A DNA stretch of 64,000 nt from Anaerolineales bacterium (GCA_023382595.1 JAHDWB010000001.1:310001-374000); one strand, 5' to 3'; positions 15,898 to 24,440 are shown, counted from the stretch's first letter. Numbers and translations are program-made. The notes: a model not told the origin generated them from the sequence alone.

Positions 15898-16677
15898 ATG
15901 CAGCGAATCATCATACCCATCGCGCTCGTTGTCTCCATCGCCGCGCTCCTCGCGTTCTCCATCCTGCCCGCTGACATCTGGGACAGTTTCCGTCCCGCCA
16001 CCTGCATCAACGACGGCTGTTTCTGCGAAGCGTCCAATCCACATAGCGCAATGCGGCAAACGGCGAACACGATCTCTTCATTAGGCTTCGTCTTCAGCGG
16101 GGCGCTCATGCTGGCGTACAAACGCCCCCCCGCCCAACGTTTGCCAACAGGCTACTCCTCCGTCATGGGAATTTCCTGCATCATCATCGGATTGGGGAGC
16201 GCGTTCTACCACGCCTCACTGACCTTCATTGGTCAATTCCTCGACGTGTTCGGGATGTTCCTACTGGCGGTCTTCATGCTGGTCTACGCCTTCGAGCGGA
16301 TCTGGACTCTGCGCCTCCCTACGACCATGGGGCTGTTCCTGACCATCAACATTTTCCTCAGCGGATTGCAAATCGCCGTCCCGAACACGCGCCGCTATGT
16401 ATTCGCGGTTGTGTTGATCGTGGCATTATTATTCGAGGCGTATTTCCGCAGGAAGGCAAATCCGCGCATTGACGTGAAACCGCTGAGGCTCGGCATCGGC
16501 TTGATGGCAATTGCCTATATAATCTGGATATTGGACAACACGCGGACGCTGTGCTTCGAGACCAGTCTCCTGCAGGGGCATGCCATCTGGCATCTGCTCG
16601 GCGCGGTGTCGGTGTGGATGTTGCATCGGTATTACGTGAGTGAGAAAAATTTAAACACGAAGGTCACAAAGGTTTAA
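15898..16677 (+). CDS. Ceramidase-like (CREST family) membrane protein
   Basis: This 259-residue multi-pass membrane protein shows the alkaline ceramidase / CREST pattern. It has a Ser in the first part ([13 protein letters not shown]), a conserved H in GSAFYHASL with D in [11 protein letters not shown], and a C-terminal HAIWHLLGA. These His, Asp and Ser residues bind zinc in the family, which hydrolyses amide bonds in membrane lipids. The N-terminal loop is Cys-containing ([10 protein letters not shown]). The ATG at 15898 follows GGGGAA; an upstream TTG is less likely. It is divergent from the zinc-ribbon gene. Confidence 0.82.
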   Translation: MQRIIIPIALVVSIAALLAFSILPADIWDSFRPATCINDGCFCEASNPHSAMRQTANTISSLGFVFSGALMLAYKRPPAQRLPTGYSSVMGISCIIIGLGSAFYHASLTFIGQFLDVFGMFLLAVFMLVYAFERIWTLRLPTTMGLFLTINIFLSGLQIAVPNTRRYVFAVVLIVALLFEAYFRRKANPRIDVKPLRLGIGLMAIAYIIWILDNTRTLCFETSLLQGHAIWHLLGAVSVWMLHRYYVSEKNLNTKVTKV

Positions 16678-16715
16678 ATGTCATCTACTTCGTGTACTTT
16701 GTGTCCTTGGTGTTA
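16654..16715. repeat. Imperfect inverted repeat
   Basis: Arms of about 18 bp (16654-16671, AACACGAAGGTCACAAAG, and 16698-16715) are complementary with two mismatches. The repeat covers the 3' end of the ceramidase-like gene and the gap before the mutase. Its form resembles dispersed palindromic repeats. There is no T-run. Confidence 0.55.
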
Positions 16716-16730
16716 AAAAAGGAATTTAAC

Positions 16731-18416
16731 ATGACCATACAAGAACAATACAAAAAGTGGCAGGAAAATACGCTCAAGAAGTCATTGGATCGGTTCAAAG
16801 AGAGAAAAGAACGCTTCGAGACCAGCGCAGGCATTGAGGTCCCGCGGGTGGCGTTGCCAACGGGTGGTTTCGATACGCCCGACGAGCACGGGCTACTCAA
16901 CCACCAAAGTTACCTTGAAAAACTCGGTTTTCCGGGCGAGTATCCCTACACGCGCGGAGTCCAGCCGACGATGTATCGTTCACGCTTTTGGACAATGCGG
17001 CAGTATGCGGGCTTTTCCACGGCGGAAGAATCGAACAAGCGCTACCGCTATTTGCTGGCACAAGGTCAGACGGGGCTATCGGTCGCGTTCGACCTCCCAA
17101 CTCAAATCGGGTACGATGCGGACGATCCGATCGCGCAGGGAGAGGTTGGCAAGGTCGGTGTGTCGATTTCATCCATCAAGGATATGGAGCAGTTGTTCGA
17201 CCAGATTCCCTTGGACAAGGTTTCCACGTCCATGACGATCAACGCGCCCGCGGGCGTGCTGCTGGCGATGTACATTGCGGTGGCGAAGCGGCAGGGCGTG
17301 GAGATGAAGCAGCTGCGCGGGACGATCCAGAACGATATTTTGAAGGAATACGTGGCGCGCGGGACGTACATCTTCCCGCCCGCACCTTCGATGCGGCTGA
17401 TCACGGACATCTTCTCGTTCTGCGCGAAGGATGTGCCGAACTGGAACACCATCTCGATCTCGGGCTATCACATCCGCGAGGCGGGTTCGACGTCGGTGCA
17501 GGAGGTGGCATTCACACTCGCGAACGGAATCGCGTATGTGGAAGCCGCGTTGAAGGCGGGCTTGAACGTGGACGAGTTCGCGGGGCAGTTGTCGTTCTTC
17601 TTCAATGCGCACAACAACTTTTTGGAGGAAGTGGCGAAGTTCCGCGCGGCGCGCAGGCTGTGGGCAAAAATCATGCGCGAACGTTTCAAGGCGGGGAAGC
17701 CGTCTTCGTGGCAATTGCGCTTCCACACACAGACCGCAGGCTCGACGCTGACCGCGCAACAGCCTGAGAACAACGTCGTGCGCGTGACCGTGCAGGCGCT
17801 GTCGGCGGTGCTGGGTGGAACGCAATCCCTGCACACGAATTCGATGGATGAAGCGCTCTGGCTCCCCACCGAAAAATCCGTGCGTGTGGCTTTGCGCACC
17901 CAGCAGATCCTTGCGCATGAATCAGGCGCAGCGGATTCGATCGATCCGCTGGCGGGTTCGTATCTGATCGAATATTTGACCGACGAGATCGAAAAAGGCG
18001 CGGAAGAGTACATCGCCAAGGTCGATGAGATGGGCGGCGCAATGACCGCCATTGAGCGTGGATTCATGCAGAACGAAATTCAGAACGCCGCCTATGCCGC
18101 GCAACAAGCCATCGAGAAGAAGGAACAGATCGTGGTGGGCGTCAATCAATTCGCGGTGGAGGAGGATCTAACGCTGGAACGATTGCAGGTTGATCCTGCG
18201 ATTGAGATCGGGCAACGCGAGCGGCTTGCTCACTTGCGTGCCAATCGGGATTCGGCAAAAGTCGCGGAGTTGTTGAGCCGATTGGAAAACCTGGCACGTG
18301 ACACCCAGAACCTGATCCCCCTCTTCATCGAGTGTGTGGAGAATGACGTCACGCTCGGCGAAATTTGCAATACGCTGAGGGGCGTATGGGGCGAATATGT
18401 GGCGGAGGGATTCTAA
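16731..18416 (+). CDS. Methylmalonyl-CoA mutase large subunit
   Basis: This 561-residue protein is the catalytic TIM-barrel chain of methylmalonyl-CoA (or a related acyl-CoA) mutase, without the C-terminal B12-binding domain. Diagnostic blocks are [65 protein letters not shown] and the late [20 protein letters not shown] separate small B12 subunit must be supplied by a gene outside the window. I chose the ATG at 16731 ([10 protein letters not shown], upstream AAAAAAGGAA). The role is conversion between methylmalonyl- and succinyl-CoA in propionate metabolism. Isobutyryl-CoA or ethylmalonyl-CoA mutase activity cannot be excluded from the sequence alone. Confidence 0.9.
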   Translation: MTIQEQYKKWQENTLKKSLDRFKERKERFETSAGIEVPRVALPTGGFDTPDEHGLLNHQSYLEKLGFPGEYPYTRGVQPTMYRSRFWTMRQYAGFSTAEESNKRYRYLLAQGQTGLSVAFDLPTQIGYDADDPIAQGEVGKVGVSISSIKDMEQLFDQIPLDKVSTSMTINAPAGVLLAMYIAVAKRQGVEMKQLRGTIQNDILKEYVARGTYIFPPAPSMRLITDIFSFCAKDVPNWNTISISGYHIREAGSTSVQEVAFTLANGIAYVEAALKAGLNVDEFAGQLSFFFNAHNNFLEEVAKFRAARRLWAKIMRERFKAGKPSSWQLRFHTQTAGSTLTAQQPENNVVRVTVQALSAVLGGTQSLHTNSMDEALWLPTEKSVRVALRTQQILAHESGAADSIDPLAGSYLIEYLTDEIEKGAEEYIAKVDEMGGAMTAIERGFMQNEIQNAAYAAQQAIEKKEQIVVGVNQFAVEEDLTLERLQVDPAIEIGQRERLAHLRANRDSAKVAELLSRLENLARDTQNLIPLFIECVENDVTLGEICNTLRGVWGEYVAEGF

Positions 18417-18486
18417 AATTAGCCAAGCTGAGAGGTATGCTTGCCCCCTCCGATGCGGGTGGGGAGAATGCGTGACAGAGGGATGC

Positions 18487-18492
18487 TATAAT
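18487..18492 (+). promoter_or_regulatory. Extended -10 promoter of the DUF262-HEPN pair
   Basis: TGCTATAAT with the -10 hexamer at 18487-18492 lies 67 bp upstream of the DUF262 start, with no clear -35 element. A short inverted repeat (CCAAC...GTTGG) lies just downstream and could be a leader structure or operator. Confidence 0.5.
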
Positions 18493-18559
18493 TTATTCCA
18501 ACTACTAGTTGTAAGGTTGGAAATACTAATTAAGTTTATCTAAGAAAGTTAGAGGAAAT

Positions 18560-19696
18560 ATGTCAAAAACAAAATCTGAAGAAGATCATATTGAGCCGAT
18601 ACCAGCTGAAATTGAAGATGATTATTCTAATGATGATCTTTACAATATTACATCTTGGGGTGCCGATTTATCCTTCAGGGAATTGGTTCAAATGTATGAT
18701 GAAGGTGATTTGTTAAAGCCAGAATTGCAAAGGAAATATGTCTGGGATAAACCTGAAGCAAGTAGATTTATTGACTCGATATTGCTAGGACTTCCTGTCC
18801 CAAGTGTGTTTTTAGCTAAAAAGACCGATTCAAAAATGCTGATAGTTGATGGCTATCAAAGAATAATGACAGTTTATGATTTTGTAGTTAAAAAAATATT
18901 TAGAACTGATGGGAAAATTTTCAAGTTGTCAAATTCAAAAAAAATTAATAAACGGTGGCGTGGTAAAGCTTTTGATGAACTTTCTGAAACCGAGCAGCGC
19001 AAGATTCGAACTACGACGATTCACGCTATTATTTTCGTTCAAATCCACCCACAAAATGATACTAGTATGTATCAGGTTTTTGAGAGAATTAATACAAGTG
19101 GGAGAACGTTATTACCTCAGGAAATTCGAAACTGCGTTTACCAAGGTAGGTGTAATAACTTACTTTTTGAGTTGAACAGAAACAAGGTGTGGCGCACATT
19201 GTATGGTCTTGCGGAAGAAGATTCCAGAATGAGAGATTTGGAATTTATTCTGAGGTTTTTGGCTTTGTCGGATTCTCACTGGGATATAAATGAAACTGGC
19301 AGCATTTCTTTAAAGAAATACCTTAACGACTTCATGGGCGATGAAAAGCAAGAGGATGAAGACCACATAGTTGAGCTAAAAAAGTCTTTTGATGAAGTTT
19401 TGTCCTTTATTCAGCAGCATTTTGGAGATGATGCCTTTCAAAATATATCCAAAACTGACCCCAAGAAACTAACTGGGCAATTTAATCCAACAATTTTTGA
19501 CTCCCTAACATTAGCGACTAGAATATTTCTCAAGAAGGGAATAAAAGCTCCAGCCAACCTTCAGCAAAAGAGGATGACTTTGTTGAAAGATCCGAGTTAT
19601 CAAGATTTAATTCTGGTGCGAACAACTAACAAAGATCGTATTGCTAAACGTATAGCTTTGGCACTCAAGGTACTGTATGGTTTAGATTATGAATAA
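18560..19696 (+). CDS. DUF262 (GmrSD-N/ParB-like) protein
   Basis: This 378-residue protein has the DUF262 pattern: PELQRKYVWDKPEASRFIDS (about 54-73), the nucleotide-binding-like box IVDGYQRIMTVYDF (usually DGQQRLTTL) and FERINTSGRTLLPQEIRN. DUF262 is the N-terminal domain of GmrS/GmrD type IV restriction enzymes and of other defence proteins, and is proposed to bind or hydrolyse nucleotides. There is no C-terminal DUF1524 HNH nuclease here, so the effector must be another protein. The start of the HEPN gene overlaps its end by 8 bp, which makes HEPN the likely partner. The base composition is clearly AT-rich, which suggests horizontal transfer. Confidence 0.85.
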   Translation: MSKTKSEEDHIEPIPAEIEDDYSNDDLYNITSWGADLSFRELVQMYDEGDLLKPELQRKYVWDKPEASRFIDSILLGLPVPSVFLAKKTDSKMLIVDGYQRIMTVYDFVVKKIFRTDGKIFKLSNSKKINKRWRGKAFDELSETEQRKIRTTTIHAIIFVQIHPQNDTSMYQVFERINTSGRTLLPQEIRNCVYQGRCNNLLFELNRNKVWRTLYGLAEEDSRMRDLEFILRFLALSDSHWDINETGSISLKKYLNDFMGDEKQEDEDHIVELKKSFDEVLSFIQQHFGDDAFQNISKTDPKKLTGQFNPTIFDSLTLATRIFLKKGIKAPANLQQKRMTLLKDPSYQDLILVRTTNKDRIAKRIALALKVLYGLDYE

Positions 19697-20180
19697 TTCT
19701 GATGTCGAAAGGTCTCTTTTGGAATGCGAAGATGATCTTAATAGAGTAAAAAATATCATTGATTCCATGGGGATCATGTCTAATGTTGTGCCTTACTTAA
19801 ATAAATACGCCATAATTCGAGCTTGCGGTGCTATTGAAGTTGGTTTTAAGACAATCTTAGCTGATTGCTGTAGCAATGGAGCAAACTCCCAAGTTAAGAA
19901 TTTTATCAATGCAAAGGTTCGTGAAAGTTCAATGAACCCTAGATATAGTTTGATATTAAAATTGACTGAAGAGTTTGACGAAGTGTGGGCTCAAAGCTTC
20001 AAGGCAAAGATAAATGCTCATGCAGATAAGACTAAAATATTCTCATCGCTGGATTCTTTGGTTAACTGTCGGAACGAATTTGCTCATGGTGGAAATCCAA
20101 GTTTGTCGGTATATGATGTAATCAGATATTTCAATGATGCCAAAATCATTCTGTTCCTTTTGGATGAAGTTGTGACGTAA
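19689..20180 (+). CDS. HEPN-domain putative RNase
   Basis: This 163-residue all-helical protein has the HEPN signature CRNEFAHGG at about residues 131-139 (R-x4-H), the catalytic motif of HEPN ribonucleases. An upstream acidic segment (ACGAIEVGFKTIL) resembles the conserved first helix of the MAE_28990/RiboL-PSP-like HEPN subgroup. It overlaps the DUF262 gene by 8 bp and shares its AT-rich composition, so the pair forms one unit. In known DUF262-HEPN arrangements the HEPN protein is the presumed toxic RNase. Activity here is inferred from the motif only. Confidence 0.8.
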   Translation: MNNSDVERSLLECEDDLNRVKNIIDSMGIMSNVVPYLNKYAIIRACGAIEVGFKTILADCCSNGANSQVKNFINAKVRESSMNPRYSLILKLTEEFDEVWAQSFKAKINAHADKTKIFSSLDSLVNCRNEFAHGGNPSLSVYDVIRYFNDAKIILFLLDEVVT

Positions 20181-20329
20181 ATGGACAAATCTAACGTCGA
20201 TCTGGTTTTGGTGACATAATTCCCTAAAGGTAGTGAATTATGGAATCAATTGAGGAAAGATGAGGAGAGAGGGTGAATTCGACCTCACCCCCAGCCCCTC
20301 TCCTGAAGGAGAGGGAGTCAGTCAATTCT

Positions 20330-20380
20330 CAAACAAAAACGAACCAACCGCGGCGGTTTTTCCGCATCTTCCGCGTGCCT
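20330..20380. repeat. Partial duplicate of the 3' end of the methyltransferase gene
   Basis: About 50 bp here nearly match 20739-20790, the last codons of the minus-strand methyltransferase gene, with few mismatches and one indel. The rest of 20181-20481 contains a Pro/Ser-type palindromic stretch (CCCCTCTCC TGAA GGAGAGGG, about 20294-20316) of the dispersed-repeat kind and no gene. Confidence 0.7.
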
Positions 20381-20481
20381 AGCTCTGCTTACCTTACAAG
20401 CCGAAACAATATTTTTCCTAATTGAGGTATCATCGAAAAATACAGAACCCTTTAATTTATCGGTAAAAGGAGCAACGAGAA

Positions 20482-20727
20482 ATGAATGTCCAAAACATAG
20501 CCCGCAGTGTTATCACTGGTCTCGCGATCACGATCCTATATCTCATCATTGGCACCGTGCTGGATTACGGCATCACCCAGATCGTCTCGCAATTCTTCCT
20601 GACAGGCTGTTCGGAGGATTGTTATTTCAGGATCTTCAATTCCGTATTTGTGGTCGTCGTCATTTTGAGCGTTATCGGCGGCGTGTACGCGGGATGGCGA
20701 TCCTATAAGCGTTCATCTGAAAAATAA
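20482..20727 (+). CDS. Small membrane protein, 81 aa
   Basis: Two membrane segments (about 8-35 and 50-70) flank a short loop with two cysteines (TGCSEDCYF), followed by a basic C-terminus. I do not recognise a family. The ATG follows AAAAGGAGCAACGAGAA, a good ribosome-binding site. The stop codon directly abuts the stop of the convergent methyltransferase gene. Confidence 0.6.
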   Translation: MNVQNIARSVITGLAITILYLIIGTVLDYGITQIVSQFFLTGCSEDCYFRIFNSVFVVVVILSVIGGVYAGWRSYKRSSEK

Positions 20728-21354
20728 TCACATCTTCCCAAACAGAAACGAAACCAACCGCGGCGGCTTGTCCGCATCATCCGCGTGCCAGTATTCGTTG
20801 AACTTGACCAGCGTCAAGTCATGACTCTTCGCGGTGTTGATGAACTCCGAGATGTGATGGACGAAGACATCCGCTTCGACCATGTCCGCGCCGCGCTCGA
20901 AGCGGGCTTTGGTCCCGCCATATTGCTTGAAGGGATGCAGTTCATTGATGAGGAATTTCCCACCGGGCATTAACGTCCGCGCGGCTTCGGAGAAGATGTG
21001 GGACAGGTCTTCGATGTGCTCCAGCACGAGATTGCAGGCGATCAGGTCGTAGGCAGAATCATCACAATTCCAGCGCCGCGTCAGATCCGCCATCTCGAAG
21101 CGGACGTTCCCCGGTTTCACTTTCTCTCTGGCTTTCTGGATCATCCCCTCCGAAAAATCGAAGGCATGTAAACGCTCACCGATTTCCGCAAGGAAGACCG
21201 TGTTTTTCCCCGTGCCGCATCCCAGTTCGAGGATAGATGCGAAGCGCTGATCCGCCAGAATCTCACGGGTCACTTGCGCGTCGAGGTCGCGTGTAAAATT
21301 TCGGTTCGAGTCGTAGATGTCCGACCATTCGTTGTAGGCGTTTTGGATATCCAT
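20728..21354 (-). CDS. SAM-dependent class I methyltransferase
   Basis: This 208-residue protein (start at MDIQNAYNEW) has the standard class I motifs: SILELGCGTGKNTVFLAE (motif I), HAFDFSEGMIQKAREK, DSAYDLIACNLVLEHIEDL and LMPGGKFLINELHPF. It resembles small UbiE/BioC-like enzymes, but the substrate is not evident. Part of its 3' end is duplicated about 410 bp away. Its start lies 21 bp after the RTX gene on the same strand, so it may be the last gene of the SipW operon. Confidence 0.85.
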   Translation of the reverse strand: MDIQNAYNEWSDIYDSNRNFTRDLDAQVTREILADQRFASILELGCGTGKNTVFLAEIGERLHAFDFSEGMIQKAREKVKPGNVRFEMADLTRRWNCDDSAYDLIACNLVLEHIEDLSHIFSEAARTLMPGGKFLINELHPFKQYGGTKARFERGADMVEADVFVHHISEFINTAKSHDLTLVKFNEYWHADDADKPPRLVSFLFGKM

Positions 21355-21374
21355 GCCCCCGTTTATATCAGGCT

Positions 21375-21776
21375 TTATTGAACTTCGCCTTCGCAATTTT
21401 CGAACACATCATCCCCCGCGCCGCCAATGCAGACATCGTTCCCGTTGCCGCCGTCGAGCATATCATCCCCTCCTCCGCCGACAATACAGTCATTACCACC
21501 CAAGCCATATATCTCATCCGCGCCGGCGCTGCCAAAGATCAGGTCATTGCCTTCGGTGCCGGTGATCGTCCCTGAACCGGTGATGAGATTTGTCACAGAG
21601 ATGCCCGCACATGCGGACGGCTTAATGTGGTTGAGATTGAATGAGACCGCCACATTGTCAACGCGCGTGGGCGGTACGGTGTTGGTGGCGGCAATCGCCG
21701 TCATGGAGGAAAGGACGAGCAGCGCAACCAGCCCAACGATCAGGTGCCGAAGCGGGAGTTTGAATCGGCGTCTCAT
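21375..21776 (-). CDS. Exported protein with RTX calcium-binding repeats
   Basis: This 133-residue protein has an N-terminal signal segment (about 10-30) ending SSMTAIAATNTVPP. Four to five RTX nonapeptide repeats (pattern GGxGxDxxx) follow: TEGNDLIFG, GLGGNDCIVG, GGGDDMLDGG, GNGNDVCIGG, GAGDDVFEN. RTX repeats bind calcium and fold outside the cell. Its ATG overlaps the stop of the signal peptidase gene by 4 bp (ATGA). The processed N-terminus shares NTVP with the small exported protein upstream in the operon, so both may be cut by the neighbouring peptidase. Confidence 0.8.
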   Translation of the reverse strand: MRRRFKLPLRHLIVGLVALLVLSSMTAIAATNTVPPTRVDNVAVSFNLNHIKPSACAGISVTNLITGSGTITGTEGNDLIFGSAGADEIYGLGGNDCIVGGGGDDMLDGGNGNDVCIGGAGDDVFENCEGEVQ

Positions 21777-23638
21777 AATTTGATCTTCCTCAACATCGTC
21801 GTATCCGGCGGCATGTCAAATTCGATCTCACCGGTTTGAATGACATACTCGACCTCGCTTCGGCGGGCTGATCTTCGAGCCGCTGACGGCAGTACTTCGC
21901 GCAGCGGCACGGGGGCGGGTTTCTTCTCTTCACGCGCAGGAAGATGCACGTGAACAGCCTGATCCTCCTGAACAACATCGGCATGCTTCGGCGTTTCGCT
22001 GGGAATGGAGACAGGGACAGCCGCAGGCTCGGATGTATTGACATACACCGGCGCCGGCTTTGTATACTCCGCGCGCGCCTCATTCCGTGGGACAGCGGAT
22101 TCTGTTTCCTGTGTGCCTTTTACCCCGCTGGCAATGACGAAACGATACGTGATACCGCCGTTCTGGACGAAATAATAATGCAGGAAATTGCGGGTCATGT
22201 GCAATATCATCGTACCGTGCCGGTCGGCAAGACGCGCCAGATCATCCATCGTGGAAACATCGATGACCGAGGAGGTCGGCGCGATATTCTGCTCGTACAC
22301 ATCCACCAGCATCCCGCCGTACTTCAAACGGATGAGCGCATCCTGGCTCCGGCTGGCAGTGCGGTATACCTTCATGCCTGCCACGGTCAAACCGTAGACG
22401 GAGATCAAAAATCCGATAATCGCCCCAAAACGGAGCACCCACACAGGGATTCCCAGCCCGATCACCGAAACGACATTCGCCTTTTGGGTTGCGCCTCCCA
22501 CCATTCCCAGTTTTGACGAATACAAAGGGTCCGCCTGAGATTGGGGTGAGTGCAAATAAAAATTGACCTTGTTGTACTTGAAGACCAGCATCGGCGAGAA
22601 CGTATCACTGACCAGCCTGCCGTTCGCGCTGGCGGAAAATGATGCCTCCGTGATGATCTCCAGCGTGTAGGAGGTTTGCTTTAAACCTGCCTGCTCCTCC
22701 ACGAGATTGACCAAAGATTCGACCTGACACAAATCCAACGTAGCTGTCGTAAAGAACGTATGTCCACTGAACGGCGCATCGCCATTCAAGGGAATGGTTC
22801 GCTGCCAGCCGCTCTGCTCATCGAGGATTCGCGCATACGTCCTGTGACTGCCCGAAATTCCCTGCAACCCTTCCCCGCCGATCGAATGGGTATAGCCAAT
22901 GTTCAGAAAACAAGTCAGCCTCGGGAATACCGGCTCCCCCGTGCGCACTACTTCGTTATCGTACACCCCGGGCGTTCCCGTGGCGGAGTACACGTACTGC
23001 CCCTCCTGTCGGTAGGGAATATCCCCTGCGGGCAGGTTCAACGGTCGGGTAAAAGCAAAGATGCCAACTGCAAGGAATACCAGAGCGAGAAACCCAAACC
23101 CATAGAATACAGTATCAGGCATCCTGCCGAAATTGCCAAGCGGATTGCCCTGTTTCTTCCGATTAGGTTGGTTCGGAATCATGTCAAACATAAGAATAGC
23201 TCCCAATAAACCAGCAATGACCGACGTGTGAAGCGGGACTCGCATCCACTCGATGGCTTTTCCCAATTTGGGAATATGCACCCACAATTTCCCGATGATC
23301 TCATCCTGAACCGGTTGGTACGAATCCAGCCAGGCATTGTTATCCCCCTGCAGGGTGAAACGGTCAAATTCCGTGTGAATGATCCGGTGGAAGACATAGC
23401 TTCCCAATTGCGCATCATTATATACAACCGCGTCCCCCACGCCGTAGGCTGGTTCCGTCCGAACGAGCACCAGATCCCCCCGATAAAAACCCGGCTCCAT
23501 ACTGTTGCCATCCACGATGACATAGGTAACCCAGCCGCCCAATTTGGTCGGGGCAAGCGTTATCCAGAAAATGAACAAAAATAAGAGCGTGGACAACCCT
23601 GCAAGGATGGAAGACTGGTTGATGCCGTTTTTCATCAT
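21773..23638 (-). CDS. SipW/ER-type signal peptidase fused to a DUF5305-like domain
   Basis: This 621-residue membrane protein begins with an S26B-type signal peptidase domain: a membrane segment (about 12-30), the catalytic Ser in GNSMEPGFYRGD, and a His (YVFHRI) in place of the bacterial Lys, followed by LQGDNNAWLD. The His-type dyad marks the ER/archaeal/SipW class. Further membrane segments (about 135-150, 175-195 and 405-425) flank an extracellular region (about 200-400) that resembles DUF5305. The Pro/Glu-rich C-terminal region is probably cytoplasmic. The gene sits between two small exported proteins, which are its likely substrates. It is preceded by a large inverted repeat that may lower its expression relative to the first gene. 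Confidence 0.85.
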   Translation of the reverse strand: MMKNGINQSSILAGLSTLLFLFIFWITLAPTKLGGWVTYVIVDGNSMEPGFYRGDLVLVRTEPAYGVGDAVVYNDAQLGSYVFHRIIHTEFDRFTLQGDNNAWLDSYQPVQDEIIGKLWVHIPKLGKAIEWMRVPLHTSVIAGLLGAILMFDMIPNQPNRKKQGNPLGNFGRMPDTVFYGFGFLALVFLAVGIFAFTRPLNLPAGDIPYRQEGQYVYSATGTPGVYDNEVVRTGEPVFPRLTCFLNIGYTHSIGGEGLQGISGSHRTYARILDEQSGWQRTIPLNGDAPFSGHTFFTTATLDLCQVESLVNLVEEQAGLKQTSYTLEIITEASFSASANGRLVSDTFSPMLVFKYNKVNFYLHSPQSQADPLYSSKLGMVGGATQKANVVSVIGLGIPVWVLRFGAIIGFLISVYGLTVAGMKVYRTASRSQDALIRLKYGGMLVDVYEQNIAPTSSVIDVSTMDDLARLADRHGTMILHMTRNFLHYYFVQNGGITYRFVIASGVKGTQETESAVPRNEARAEYTKPAPVYVNTSEPAAVPVSIPSETPKHADVVQEDQAVHVHLPAREEKKPAPVPLREVLPSAARRSARRSEVEYVIQTGEIEFDMPPDTTMLRKIKL

Positions 23639-23669
23639 TAAATTTCGAGTGATGCCTGTTTATAAAGAC

Positions 23670-23734
23670 CAGGTCTGTCCGTGAGATCCACCCGCCAACC
23701 TTCAAACTCGGGGATGTCCACGCGACAGACCTGG
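23670..23734 (-). terminator. Intercistronic inverted repeat (possible attenuator)
   Basis: Perfect 11-bp arms (23670-23680, CCAGGTCTGTC, and 23724-23734) enclose a 43-bp loop, with a short extra stem (CGTG/CACG) inside. On the minus strand the repeat is followed by TCTTTAT. It lies between the small exported protein and the signal peptidase gene, where partial termination would favour the structural gene. Confidence 0.5.
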
Positions 23735-23759
23735 CTACTGTTAACCGATGACGTACAGG

Positions 23760-24122
23760 TTAGTTACCGGTTGCAACCACACGCAACTGGTCGATGGTTG
23801 ACACATTCAGTCCGGTGGTATCGCATTCCCAAACGGTGCCGGTATCGAGCGTGCAAGCATACCAATCACCGGTGGAAGCCACAAGCTGCACCTGAACCTG
23901 CGTAGCGGCGGCACCCAGATCGAACGAAACGCTGTCAAGTGAGCCGGGGTTGCTCGAATTCAACGTGTATTGCACAGCGGTCACCGTATACCCACTGACC
24001 GTACCGGAACCATCACCAGCCTTGGTATCAGGCACGGTATTGGCGGCGGCAAATGCATACGCTGCCACCGAGATAGCGAATACGACGATGAGGACGAACA
24101 CGATCTTGAAATTACGGAACAT
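23760..24122 (-). CDS. Small exported protein, probable SipW-type substrate
   Basis: This 120-residue protein (start MFRNFKIV, ATG 24122 after AAGGAG) has a long hydrophobic signal segment (about 6-28) ending in AAYAFAAANTVPD. A beta-rich mature domain with SGYTVTAVQYTLN and DSVSFDLG follows. The layout (signal segment, Ala-Ala cut region, short Ig-like beta domain, adjacent SipW-type peptidase) resembles the TasA/camelysin group of secreted, often fibre-forming proteins. It is the first gene after the c-di-GMP riboswitch. Fibre formation is an inference; no direct sequence identity to TasA is claimed. Confidence 0.7.
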   Translation of the reverse strand: MFRNFKIVFVLIVVFAISVAAYAFAAANTVPDTKAGDGSGTVSGYTVTAVQYTLNSSNPGSLDSVSFDLGAAATQVQVQLVASTGDWYACTLDTGTVWECDTTGLNVSTIDQLRVVATGN

Positions 24123-24224
24123 GGCTTTTCTCCTTAGTTTTTTTGCAGACCTGCACTTGGGCAAGTCTGCGTGATGGGGTGGAACGAACTAGGTTGAAGG
24201 TTGATCAGCCATCCGAATAATAGA

Positions 24225-24246
24225 GCCTGGCTTTTAAAAGCCAGGC
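24225..24246 (-). terminator. Riboswitch expression-platform hairpin
   Basis: A perfect 22-bp palindrome (11-bp arms, GCCTGGCTTTT) is followed on the minus strand by TCTATTATT. Its 5' arm, GGCCTGGC (24247-24240), is exactly complementary to GCCAGGCC (24288-24281) in the 3' part of the aptamer. The hairpin and the aptamer can therefore exclude each other, as in a transcription-terminating riboswitch. Confidence 0.65.
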
Positions 24247-24267
24247 CCAAGAAATACATTGCTGTAT

Positions 24268-24362
24268 TGTGATCTTCGGCGGCCTGGCGGTCATGGTCCC
24301 TTGCGGTGACGGTAGACCCATGGCTTTGCGTCGCCGGCTTTCACCGGGTTTGCCTTTTCGGA
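24268..24362 (-). promoter_or_regulatory. Cyclic-di-GMP-I (GEMM-I) riboswitch
   Basis: The minus-strand RNA contains the conserved GEMM-I core: GGCAAACC, a GAAA tetraloop, GACGCAAAGCC, GGGUCUA, and a closing GACCGCCAGGCC segment. The spacing is as expected. It lies about 145 nt upstream of the small exported protein and within its leader, so it should couple c-di-GMP level to expression of the SipW-type module. An extended -10 element (TGCTATAGT, hexamer 24379-24374) just upstream provides the start. Confidence 0.9.
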
Positions 24363-24373
24363 TGTCTGCGCAT

Positions 24374-24379
24374 ACTATA
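24374..24379 (-). promoter_or_regulatory. Extended -10 promoter for the riboswitch-controlled operon
   Basis: TGC followed by TATAGT on the minus strand lies about 7 bp upstream of the predicted start of the c-di-GMP leader. No good -35 element is visible. Confidence 0.55.
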
Positions 24380-24440
24380 GCATACAACCGTCAAATGCGA
24401 CCTTACAGAACAATTTCAATCAAAATATTGTAAACTTCCT

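Noticed and set aside
20290-20316. Possible CRISPR-like or phage repeat in the gap after the HEPN gene
   Set aside because: There is only one short palindrome (CCCCTCTCC/GGAGAGGG) of the dispersed type, with no array spacing.
24138-24173. Hairpin GCAGACCTGC...GCAAGTCTGC near the small exported protein gene, considered as a terminator
   Set aside because: The T-run lies before the stem on the plus strand and becomes an A-run after it on the minus strand. The orientation does not fit a terminator for either transcript; it may only be leader structure.
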